A program made the translations under genes and the position numbers. A model generated the notes under the pieces. The model worked only from the letters and a program-made list of their open reading frames with translations, had not been told where the DNA came from and did no database searches. Shown here piece by piece: positions 1-5,383 of a stretch of DNA of 6,033 nt. Numbering within the stretch: position 1 is the first letter of the stretch; every line of letters begins with the position of its first letter. The DNA is from an uncultured beta proteobacterium (GTDB lineage Bacteria; Pseudomonadota; Gammaproteobacteria; Burkholderiales; Burkholderiaceae): positions 1-6,033 of the forward strand of contig CAIMPQ010000179.1 of assembly GCA_903843315.1 (NCBI GenBank), read 5' to 3'.

Positions 1-2
1 AG

Positions 3-37
3 CCATAAAAGAAAATAGCCCAACAAGTGGGCTATTT
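3..37 (-). terminator. Intrinsic terminator downstream of tRNA-Phe
   Basis: A perfect 10-bp inverted repeat (aaatagccca at 13-22, tgggctattt at 28-37) flanks a 5-base loop. Read on the minus strand, the stem runs directly into a T-rich run with one interrupting C (TTTTCTTTTA). It lies 7 bases beyond the tRNA CCA end, the expected place for the end of the tRNA transcript. The plus-strand side has no matching T-run beyond TTT, so the minus orientation is preferred. Confidence 0.88.
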
Positions 38-44
38 AGATTCT

Positions 45-120
45 TGGTGGCCCGGGGCGGAATCGAACCACCGACACAAGGATTTTCAATCCTCTGCTCT
101 ACCGACTGAGCTACCAGGCC
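45..120 (-). tRNA. tRNA-Phe (anticodon GAA), CCA encoded
   Basis: A complete 76-base cloverleaf can be folded on the minus strand. The acceptor stem GGCCTGG/CCGGGCC contains one T-G wobble. The D stem is GCTC/GAGC, and the anticodon stem GAGGA/TCCTT has one G-T wobble at its base. The anticodon loop TTGAAAA places GAA at positions 34-36, which decodes UUC and UUU. The T arm is GGTGG-TTCGATT-CCGCC with a TTCGATT loop, the discriminator is A, and CCA is genomically encoded. There is no intron or unusual arm. It is a single gene with its own candidate promoter and terminator, so it is probably transcribed alone. Confidence 0.97.
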
Positions 121-130
121 AAGACTGGGA

Positions 131-162
131 ATTATAAATGAAAGTGTTTTCTAAGCTGCCAA
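131..162 (-). promoter_or_regulatory. Candidate promoter of tRNA-Phe
   Basis: On the minus strand a perfect -10 TATAAT (131-136) ends 10 bases before the mature tRNA 5' end, suiting a tRNA with a very short leader. The nearest -35-like hexamer is TTGGCA (157-162), but the spacer is 20 bases, longer than the usual 16-18. The -10 is convincing and the -35 is not. Confidence 0.5.
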
Positions 163-383
163 TTATGGTCCGCTGTTGAAATCCGGCCTCGACTGCACCC
201 CACTATCCCATAACTACTTGATCTCCTCCCCTCTAGGGTCCTCGCTCGATGTGGGTATGGTGTTGCCACATTTGCTACGGGCAGATTGGACATCATTAAT
301 TAATAGCTTTAATTGTTACTTTCATGAAGTTACGCTTGGGTTCAATAGAGCCAATTTGCTAATTGCCGTGGCTATTATTTCAT

Positions 384-617
384 TTATCGAACATTCAGAT
401 ACTCATCTGTAGTTAAGCTTCCGTCGCCATTTTTATCTGCTTTTTTGAAGTCTGCATCAGAAATACCGGCTGCTTTAGCTTCAGCTGCAGTTATCTTGCC
501 ATCGCCATTTTTATCTATTTCTTTAAATGAAGGCTTTGGTGAAGTTGTTGCAGTTTGAGCAAAGCTCACTGCTGAAAATAAACATGTCAATGCGAGTAAG
601 ATTTTTACTAGATTCAT
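384..617 (-). CDS. Small exported EF-hand protein with two calcium loops
   Basis: This encodes 77 residues. Residues 1-20 look like a Sec signal peptide: one Lys, a hydrophobic core, then S-F-A before Gln21. The mature part carries two consensus EF-hand loops, DKNGDGKITAAE (about 35-46) and DKNGDGSLTTDE (about 61-72). Both have D, N, D at positions 1, 3 and 5, Gly at 6, a hydrophobic residue at 8 and Glu at 12, so calcium binding is likely. The loops start exactly 26 residues apart, closer than in calmodulin. The protein is probably a periplasmic or secreted calcium-binding protein; its partner is unknown. An ATG at 632 is in frame but lacks a ribosome site, whereas the ATG at 617 has GAGGGG 7 bases upstream and makes the signal peptide begin cleanly, so 617 is chosen. 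It is a paralog of the four-loop protein encoded 82 bases upstream and may share its transcript. Confidence 0.87.
   Translation of the reverse strand: MNLVKILLALTCLFSAVSFAQTATTSPKPSFKEIDKNGDGKITAAEAKAAGISDADFKKADKNGDGSLTTDEYLNVR
402..515 (-). repeat. Two EF-hand loops, 78-bp coding period
   Basis: The two 12-residue loops of the small EF-hand protein begin 26 codons (78 bp) apart and share D-K-N-G-D-G at the start. The linker between them (AKAAGISDADFKKA) matches the first-half linker of the upstream paralog (ALKAGMPDAVFKKI), which points to duplication of a two-loop unit. Confidence 0.75.
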
Positions 618-624
618 AACCAAG

Positions 625-630
625 CCCCTC
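625..630 (-). promoter_or_regulatory. Ribosome binding site that decides the start of the two-loop EF-hand gene
   Basis: GAGGGG on the minus strand sits 7 bases ahead of the ATG at 617. The alternative in-frame ATG at 632 overlaps the edge of this site and has only AT-rich sequence (tagattaa) before it. This supports a 77-residue rather than an 82-residue product. Confidence 0.7.
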
Positions 631-699
631 ATTTAATCTATTGCAATACCTTAGAAGAAGAAAGCTCCGCCACCGTATTGCCTTTATTGAATATATCGC

Positions 700-1098
700 T
701 TACCAAATAATCCAGTTTCCAGTATCCCACTCTGATTGTGTGATGTATCCGCTATTGTCTTTATCTAATATTCTAAATTCTTGAGCTGACATACCCATTT
801 TCATTGCTTCAGCTTTGCTAATCTTTCCATCTTTGTCAGTATCTATGGCGCTGATCGAGTTATTTTGAGATCTGTAAGCATCCAATTCAGCCTTAGTAAT
901 TTGGCCGCTATTATCTTGATCAATTTTTTTGAAAACTGCATCTGGCATGCCCGCTTTAAGCGCTTCAGCCTTGCTAATGATCTGATCGTTATTAGCATCT
1001 AGAGTTGATATGGATACAATTTTCGGGGTAGCGCTTTGAGAAAAGGCAGTCACAGGCAATAGTGCAGCACATAGCAATAAGCAATTAATCAATTTCAT
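700..1098 (-). CDS. Exported EF-hand protein with four calcium loops
   Basis: This encodes 132 residues. Residues 1-20 form a Sec-type signal peptide ending A-F-S before Gln21; Cys6 and Cys10 do not form a lipobox. Four EF-hand loops follow, starting at residues 34, 60, 86 and 112, always 26 apart. Loops 2 (DQDNSGQITKAE), 3 (DTDKDGKISKAE) and 4 (DKDNSGYITQSE) are canonical. Loop 1 (DANNDQIISKAE) has Gln in place of the usual Gly at position 6 but keeps D, N, D and E. The protein ends in an odd aromatic tail, GNWIIW. The two halves resemble each other, so it looks like a duplicated two-loop unit. The start is supported by AGGAG about 6 bases before the ATG. The location is inferred to be periplasmic or secreted, with a calcium-buffering or calcium-responsive role; no enzymatic domain is visible. 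A paralogous two-loop gene lies immediately downstream. Confidence 0.88.
   Translation of the reverse strand: MKLINCLLLCAALLPVTAFSQSATPKIVSISTLDANNDQIISKAEALKAGMPDAVFKKIDQDNSGQITKAELDAYRSQNNSISAIDTDKDGKISKAEAMKMGMSAQEFRILDKDNSGYITQSEWDTGNWIIW
730..999 (-). repeat. Four EF-hand loops at an exact 78-bp coding period
   Basis: Codons 34-45, 60-71, 86-97 and 112-123 encode the loops, each starting 26 codons after the previous one. S/T-K-A-E recurs at the end of loops 1, 2 and 3. The linkers after loops 1 and 3 (ALKAGMPDAVFKKI and AMKMGMSAQEFRIL) align without gaps, showing an internal duplication of a 52-residue two-loop block. Confidence 0.8.
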
Positions 1099-1210
1099 TT
1101 TTATCTCCTAGAAATCATTAGTTAGGCTAAAACGGCATTTAAATATATAGCACCTTATTATTGGCACTTGCGAGTTATTGTAAGTCTCATTCTTATGCTT
1201 ATTATCACTA

Positions 1211-1238
1211 ATTATGGCAAATTTCTGCACCCTTTCAA
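1211..1238 (-). promoter_or_regulatory. Candidate promoter for the EF-hand genes
   Basis: On the minus strand TTGAAA (1233-1238, one mismatch to TTGACA) and CATAAT (1211-1216, one mismatch to TATAAT) are separated by 16 bases. The -35 overlaps the stop codon of the COQ4-like gene. It would give an untranslated leader of roughly 100 bases before the ATG at 1098. A second, weaker pair (TTGCCA ... CATAAG, 17-base spacer) lies just downstream. This is a sequence match only. Confidence 0.38.
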
Positions 1239-2221
1239 GCTGAAAATTCTGAGGCTTTTGGAACAATATTCCATTTGAGTCTTAGCGCATCTAAAGAATG
1301 GTCGGCATATTCGAAAAAATTCATACCCTCAATCAGATCTACGCTGCACTCACGACCTCTCTGCAGCGCATTTACCACTCGCTCCATGCCATTACTAACC
1401 TCTAAATCATGGCCTAAATGCGGGTTGGCGCTAGTGACAAGTGACTTTAAGAGTCCTCCTTGAAAAATACTCAACACCCCTAGAAAATTCATCACGGGAG
1501 AATCTGAATTAGTAGCCATTGTTGAAAATGCGGCAACTTCAATCTCACCAATACCATCGGAGTCATAATCCGCCAATATATGAATCCAATCATGATGCGC
1601 AACAGCAGAATTGACTCCGCCAACCGTTCCAGGAAAGGCAAAACCTCTTTTTTTATAAAAGTTCCAAAGGCCTTTTCCAAGACTTTCCTCTGGCAGATTG
1701 GCTAAAGCCTCCCAACGCAATATCTCTTTGGGATCATCTTTTACGCCCACGACATAAGCAGGCAGGCCATAGCTTTTGACTAGCGCATGAAAATTTTCAA
1801 TCGCTAAATCCTTATCTGAAAAATAATTATTTCGATAAAAATCCTCTTGTGCTTTTGCAATGGAGTGCTTAGCCAAATCTCTCAGCATATGAATTCTCTC
1901 ATTAGCAACTCCGAGATAACTTGCATAGGCAGAAACTGAGCTAGCTACCGCTTCGGGAATTTCAGCGCACAACGCTTCTACCATTAACATCAAATCAATA
2001 ACTTCACTTCGACTTTCATGATCTTTAAATACAATCCCTACAGCTTCCATACTAGACCCCGGAAAAGTATTAAAGTCGCACTCAAAGTCTAAAAGGTTTT
2101 TAAAAAGCACATGCAATAGCTGTGGCTGTAGTTCGTGCGTCCACCCCCCTAATCTGCAGGCTCCGACAATCGCTGATGCGGCAATATGCGCATCTTTGGG
2201 GTGTAATTTTTTTAAAAACAT
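1235..2221 (-). CDS. COQ4-family protein with TerB-like helical N-terminal domain
   Basis: This encodes 328 residues with no signal peptide or membrane segment visible. The C-terminal half, about residues 140-325, carries the COQ4-family signature: His210-Asp211-x-x-His214, then eleven residues, then Glu226, with a following G-E-I-E and hydrophobic helix. It ends in a COQ4-like tail (RGRECSVD near 288, then LDALRLKWNI). In eukaryotes COQ4 binds a metal through this motif and acts in ubiquinone biosynthesis, where it is implicated in removing the ring C1 carboxyl group. The N-terminal half, about 1-130, is helical with a pattern such as R-S-E-V-I-D-L-M-L-M-V-E-A-L-C, resembling TerB-like domains; that part is less certain. 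The start has AAGGAAG 8 bases upstream. It stands 134 bases after the OsmC-YcaO gene. No ubiquinone gene is adjacent, so a role in quinone or lipid handling is inferred from motif only. Confidence 0.72.
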   Translation of the reverse strand: MFLKKLHPKDAHIAASAIVGACRLGGWTHELQPQLLHVLFKNLLDFECDFNTFPGSSMEAVGIVFKDHESRSEVIDLMLMVEALCAEIPEAVASSVSAYASYLGVANERIHMLRDLAKHSIAKAQEDFYRNNYFSDKDLAIENFHALVKSYGLPAYVVGVKDDPKEILRWEALANLPEESLGKGLWNFYKKRGFAFPGTVGGVNSAVAHHDWIHILADYDSDGIGEIEVAAFSTMATNSDSPVMNFLGVLSIFQGGLLKSLVTSANPHLGHDLEVSNGMERVVNALQRGRECSVDLIEGMNFFEYADHSLDALRLKWNIVPKASEFSA

Positions 2222-2255
2222 GAAAATTGCTTCCTTGAACTTTCCTAGGCAAATA

Positions 2256-2277
2256 CTAACGCATAAGAATCCTCCTT
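2256..2277 (-). other. Perfect Shine-Dalgarno and two-codon leader ORF (Met-Arg-stop)
   Basis: On the minus strand AAGGAGG (2271-2277) is followed, after a 6-base spacer, by ATG CGT TAG (2264-2256). The ATG is 43 bases ahead of the COQ4-like start and out of frame with it. In the reading frame of the COQ4-like gene there is no ATG, GTG or TTG that this site could serve before an in-frame TAA. It is the strongest ribosome site seen in the window and it serves no protein of useful length. Whether it is a regulatory mini-ORF, a ribosome standby site or a relic of an older start cannot be decided here. Confidence 0.5.
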
Positions 2278-2311
2278 AAAGTTAGCAGTTAAGCCTATTC
2301 ATTTTTGGGGT

Positions 2312-2336
2312 GTTATGGCAGCTAGGGGCTGATAAC
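2312..2336. other. Bulged hairpin between the OsmC-YcaO and COQ4-like genes
   Basis: On the plus strand GTTAT (2312-2316) pairs with ATAAC (2332-2336), and CAGC (2319-2322) pairs with GCTG (2328-2331). A two-base GG bulge and a 5-base loop make up the rest. It sits 20 bases past the OsmC-YcaO stop codon, where a terminator would be expected. Read on the minus strand it is followed by ACACCCCAAAAATG, not a T-run, so it is not a standard intrinsic terminator. It may be an RNA 3'-end stabiliser or chance. Confidence 0.35.
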
Positions 2337-2355
2337 TGTATGACGGCTCTCGCCT

Positions 2356-4560
2356 CTAAGTGCCTCTAGCTGCTATTTTGCCTCGGGCCGTATGTAGCTT
2401 TCGGTAGCTGTCAATCAAACGGTGGTGCCGCTCAAGCCCCTCCAGCTTCATGCTGGTTGGGGTCAATCCATGGAATCGCACACTGCCATCCAGAGATCCC
2501 ATTACAGCATCCATTCTCTTATCACCAAACATCCGACGCAAATTGACTATGTAATCATCGATTTTCAGATCATCATCCAGCAGAATATCTAATACGGCAT
2601 TTAAGGCTTGATAGAACAATTTGCGCTCGATAGTGTTGTCGTTATATTGAAGAAAAGCTCCTACCAGCTCATGTGCCTGATCATATTGCTTTATCGCAAG
2701 ATGAATGAGTAGCTTTAACTCCAGAACGGTTAGCTGGCCCCATGGCGTATTCTCGTCAAACTCAATACCAATCAGTGTGGCGATATCGCCGTACTCATCT
2801 AACTCGTTATTCTCTAAGCGCTTAAGTAGCCCACTTAGACTTGCATCGTCTAGACAATGCAGATTCAAAATATCTTCACGGAATAACAAAGCTTTATTCG
2901 TGTTATCCCAAATCAAATCTTCTATCGGATAAACCTCAGAGTAACCAGGCACCAAAATTCGGCAAGCAGTCGCACCCAAATGGTCGTATTCCGCCACATA
3001 AGCTTCTTTGCCCATCGCTTCGAGAATACCGAATAGGGTTTCCGCCTCTTCAGTATTGGATTTTTCACCATATCCAGAGAAGTCCCACTCAACAAAATCG
3101 TAATTCGATTTGGCGCTGAAAAAACGCCATGACACAATGCCACTCGAATCAATAAAGTGTTCAACAAAGTTATTGGGCTCCGTTACCGCCTCACTTGCAA
3201 AAGTTGGTGGGGGCAAATCGTTTAAGCCTTCTAAACTGCGCCCCTGTAGTAACTCGGTCAAGCTGCGCTCCAGTGCAACCTCTAGGCTTGGGTGTGCGCC
3301 GAAGGAGGCAAATACCCCGCCCGTTCGCGGGTTCATCAAAGTAACGCACATCACTGGAAAGATCCCACCGAGTGAAGCATCCTTTACCAATACTGGAAAA
3401 CCTTGTTCTTCTAAGCCCCGAATACCAGCCAGAATGTGAGGATATTTTGCGAGCACTTCCTGAGGAACATCCGGCAAGGCGATCTCCCCTTCTAGAATTT
3501 CACGTTTGACTGCCCGCTCAAAAATCTCCGACAGACATTGCACCTGCGCTTCGGCCAATGTATTGCCGGCACTCATGCCATTGCTGACATATAGGTTTTC
3601 AATCAAATTCGATGGAAAATAAACAGTCTCACCATCTGACTGGCGCACATAAGGCAACGAACAAATACCGCGCTCTACATTGCCAGAATTAGTATCAATT
3701 AAATGCGAGCTACGTAAATCTCCATCAGGATTAAATATTTTCAGGCAATACTCATCCAAAATTTCAGTTGGCAGTGCGTCCTTACCGCCCGGCATAAACC
3801 ATTGCTCGTTCGGGTAATGTACAAATGTTTTACTTGCCATTTCTTCACCCCAAAATGCACCAGCGTAGAAATGGTTGTTACTCAATCGCTCGATATACTC
3901 ACCCAAGGCCGATGCCAAGGCGCTTTCCTTTGTTGATCCTTTGCCATTGGTAAAACACATTGGCGAATGGGCATCACGGATATGTAAGGACCAGACATTA
4001 GGAATCAGGTTGCGCCATGAGGCAATTTCAATCTTGATACCCAGGTTTGCTAATACCCTAGACATATTGGCAATCGTTTGCTCCAGCGGCAGATCCTTGC
4101 CTACAATATAGGTGCCAGCCTCAGATACCGGGCTCAAGGTCAATAAAGTCTGCGCATCTTCATCCAAGTTCTTTACTTCTTCAATGACAAACTCTGGCCC
4201 AGCTTGCACTACTTTTTTAACCGTACAGCGTTCTATAGAGCGCAAGATGCCCTGGCGATCATTGGCCGAGATATCCTCTGGCAATTCCACCTGAATCTTG
4301 AAAATCTGTTGATATCGGTTTTCAGGATTAACAATATTATTTTGTGAGAGGCGAATATTTTCGGTAGGAATATTGCGAGTGTCGCAGTACAACTTCACAA
4401 AATAAGCTGCACACAAGGCTGAAGAAGCCAGGAAGTAGTCGAAGGGGCCTGGCGCTGAGCCATCACCCTTATATCGAATAGGCTGGTCGGCAATCACCGT
4501 GAAGTCATCAAACTTGGCTTCAAGACGTAGCTTATCGAGAAAGTTGACCTTAATTTCCAT
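2356..4560 (-). CDS. ycaO: OsmC domain / YcaO domain fusion protein
   Basis: This encodes 734 residues. Residues 1-130 are an OsmC-type domain: a G-P-F-D-Y-F-L-A-S-S-A-L-C helix and E-R-C-T-V supply the two conserved cysteines (Cys50, Cys112) of this thiol-peroxidase family. Residues 147-734 align along their whole length with E. coli YcaO. The YcaO ATP/Mg sites are visible as S-A-L-G-E-Y-I-E-R (217-225), L-S-E-I-F-E-R (343-349) and E-R-S-L-T-E-L-L-Q-G-R (431-441), together with N-V-W-S-L-H-I-R-D and SNGMSAGNT. The C-terminal segment, about 590-734, matches the helical tail of E. coli YcaO. There is no Pro-rich P-x-P-x-P end of the kind found in azoline-forming YcaO proteins. E. coli YcaO is an ATP-using protein linked to RimO-dependent methylthiolation of ribosomal protein S12. 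The ATG at 4560 has only a weak ribosome site (GGAA 10 bases upstream), but the conserved N-terminus fits it. It is probably cytosolic and transcribed on its own. Confidence 0.93.
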   Translation of the reverse strand: MEIKVNFLDKLRLEAKFDDFTVIADQPIRYKGDGSAPGPFDYFLASSALCAAYFVKLYCDTRNIPTENIRLSQNNIVNPENRYQQIFKIQVELPEDISANDRQGILRSIERCTVKKVVQAGPEFVIEEVKNLDEDAQTLLTLSPVSEAGTYIVGKDLPLEQTIANMSRVLANLGIKIEIASWRNLIPNVWSLHIRDAHSPMCFTNGKGSTKESALASALGEYIERLSNNHFYAGAFWGEEMASKTFVHYPNEQWFMPGGKDALPTEILDEYCLKIFNPDGDLRSSHLIDTNSGNVERGICSLPYVRQSDGETVYFPSNLIENLYVSNGMSAGNTLAEAQVQCLSEIFERAVKREILEGEIALPDVPQEVLAKYPHILAGIRGLEEQGFPVLVKDASLGGIFPVMCVTLMNPRTGGVFASFGAHPSLEVALERSLTELLQGRSLEGLNDLPPPTFASEAVTEPNNFVEHFIDSSGIVSWRFFSAKSNYDFVEWDFSGYGEKSNTEEAETLFGILEAMGKEAYVAEYDHLGATACRILVPGYSEVYPIEDLIWDNTNKALLFREDILNLHCLDDASLSGLLKRLENNELDEYGDIATLIGIEFDENTPWGQLTVLELKLLIHLAIKQYDQAHELVGAFLQYNDNTIERKLFYQALNAVLDILLDDDLKIDDYIVNLRRMFGDKRMDAVMGSLDGSVRFHGLTPTSMKLEGLERHHRLIDSYRKLHTARGKIAARGT

Positions 4561-4585
4561 TGGGAGTCATTCCGAAAATGATGGG

Positions 4586-4615
4586 CATATAGTGTGAGAC
4601 TATTATCTGTCGCAA
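4586..4615 (-). promoter_or_regulatory. Candidate promoter of the OsmC-YcaO gene
   Basis: On the minus strand TTGCGA (4610-4615) and TATATG (4586-4591) are separated by 18 bases, each matching four of six consensus positions. The predicted start would leave a leader of about 20 bases before the ATG at 4560. The palindrome at 4619-4632 lies immediately upstream of the -35. Confidence 0.3.
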
Positions 4616-4618
4616 TGC

Positions 4619-4632
4619 CGATGCATCGATGC
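4619..4632. repeat. Overlapping palindromes upstream of the OsmC-YcaO promoter
   Basis: The 14 bases cgatgcatcgatgc contain two overlapping perfect 10-base palindromes, CGATGCATCG (4619-4628) and GCATCGATGC (4623-4632). The site lies about 60 bases ahead of the OsmC-YcaO ATG, just upstream of the candidate -35. Dyad symmetry in that place suits a dimeric regulator, but I recognise no known operator. Confidence 0.4.
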
Positions 4633-4697
4633 TTTCAACAAATGCTAGCGCAAAGAATCAATGCCGACCGCTAATGGCAATCGATTCACTTTAGATC

Positions 4698-5381
4698 TTA
4701 CTGCTCACCCTTGTTGCGAGAAGTATCAATTCCCAGGGCTTTGAGCTTGCGATATAAATGGGTTCTTTCTAAGCCTGTATAGTCTGAAATCTTGGTCATA
4801 CTGCCACCCATGATTTGCATTTGATGCTCGAAGTAGGCTTTTTCAAAAAGATCTCTTGCCTCTCTTAGCGGCAGATCAAAATAGGTTTTTGCAATTCCGC
4901 TGATGAATTCTCCCTCAACAACAGGGGTGACGGCCGCCTCATTAGAAGGTGACTTTGCAGCAGCGGCAGTTGCGCTGGACTGTACAGCCCGCTCTTCTTC
5001 GGGCTCAACATATTTAGGGGAGCTCTCCAGGGCTTTGCTAACTGTCTTTAGAAGCTTTTGTAAGGCAATCGGTTTCTCTAAGAAATTCAAAGCACCAATG
5101 CGGGTAGCCTCTACTGCCGTATCAATCGTGGCGTGACCTGACATCATTACCACTGGCATTGTGAGCTGTCCTGTCTTGGACCATTCTTTTAGCAACGTAA
5201 TGCCATCGGTGTCTGGCATCCAGATATCCAATAGAACAAGGTCAGGGCGCATTTGTTCACGAATGGTGCGAGCTTGGATGGCACTTTCTGCGGCATAGAC
5301 TGTATGACCCTCATCCGTCAGAATCTCATTGAGAAGCTCACGAATGCCCATCTCGTCATCAACAACCAAAATACTAGCCAT
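4698..5381 (-). CDS. ntrX: NtrX-like response regulator lacking the AAA+ domain
   Basis: This encodes 227 residues. The receiver domain is about 1-118: acidic pair Asp8-Asp9, phospho-acceptor Asp52 in LLDIWMPD, Ser81 in MMSGHAT, and Lys103 in EKP, so all the phosphorelay residues are present. A low-complexity Ala/Ser/Glu-rich linker follows, about 120-155. The C-terminus, about 168-220, is a Fis-type helix-turn-helix (S-M-T-K-I-S-D-Y-T-G-L-E-R-T-H-L-Y-R-K-L-K) as in NtrX. Full-length NtrC/NtrX proteins of about 450 residues carry a central AAA+ sigma-54 domain with GAFTGA; it is absent here. The protein can therefore bind DNA but cannot itself remodel sigma-54 polymerase. Its start lies 2 bases after the NtrY stop, with GAGG inside the end of ntrY, so the genes are co-transcribed and probably translationally coupled. 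The kinase partner is NtrY. Confidence 0.88.
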   Translation of the reverse strand: MASILVVDDEMGIRELLNEILTDEGHTVYAAESAIQARTIREQMRPDLVLLDIWMPDTDGITLLKEWSKTGQLTMPVVMMSGHATIDTAVEATRIGALNFLEKPIALQKLLKTVSKALESSPKYVEPEEERAVQSSATAAAAKSPSNEAAVTPVVEGEFISGIAKTYFDLPLREARDLFEKAYFEHQMQIMGGSMTKISDYTGLERTHLYRKLKALGIDTSRNKGEQ

Positions 5382-5383
5382 AT

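Noticed and set aside
350..367. Small hairpin CCAATT/AATTGC downstream of the two-loop EF-hand gene as a possible terminator
   Set aside because: There are only five paired bases with a mismatch and no T-run on the minus strand.
176..412. Plus-strand 78-codon ORF starting with TTG
   Set aside because: It uses a TTG start, has no convincing ribosome site, runs antisense into the end of the two-loop EF-hand gene, and its protein shows no motif. The gap at 121-383 holds the tRNA promoter and otherwise nothing I can support.
618..632. In-frame upstream ATG at 632 for the two-loop EF-hand gene
   Set aside because: There is no ribosome site before it, and it would place charged residues ahead of an otherwise standard signal peptide. 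The ATG at 617 has GAGGGG at good spacing.
651..677. Gly-rich alternative-frame tail (Y-G-G-G-A-F-F-F-stop) between the two EF-hand genes
   Set aside because: It resembles a protein C-terminus, but only about ten residues precede it before a stop in that frame. No frameshift is needed to explain the complete four-loop protein.
1189..1206. Fur-box-like GATAAT-AAGCAT-AAGAAT on the minus strand
   Set aside because: Only the first hexamer fits the GATAAT repeat well, and the surroundings are AT-rich, so chance similarity is likely.
1275..1463. Plus-strand ORFs inside the COQ4-like, OsmC-YcaO and NtrX genes, and overlapping minus-strand ORFs at 1492-1680 and 2922-3167
   Set aside because: They are shadows of strongly supported genes, with no recognisable domains and unnatural compositions.
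4640..4697. Terminator after the NtrX-like gene
   Set aside because: Only short imperfect inverted repeats (TGCC...GGCA) are visible and there is no T-run. Read-through into the OsmC-YcaO gene cannot be excluded.
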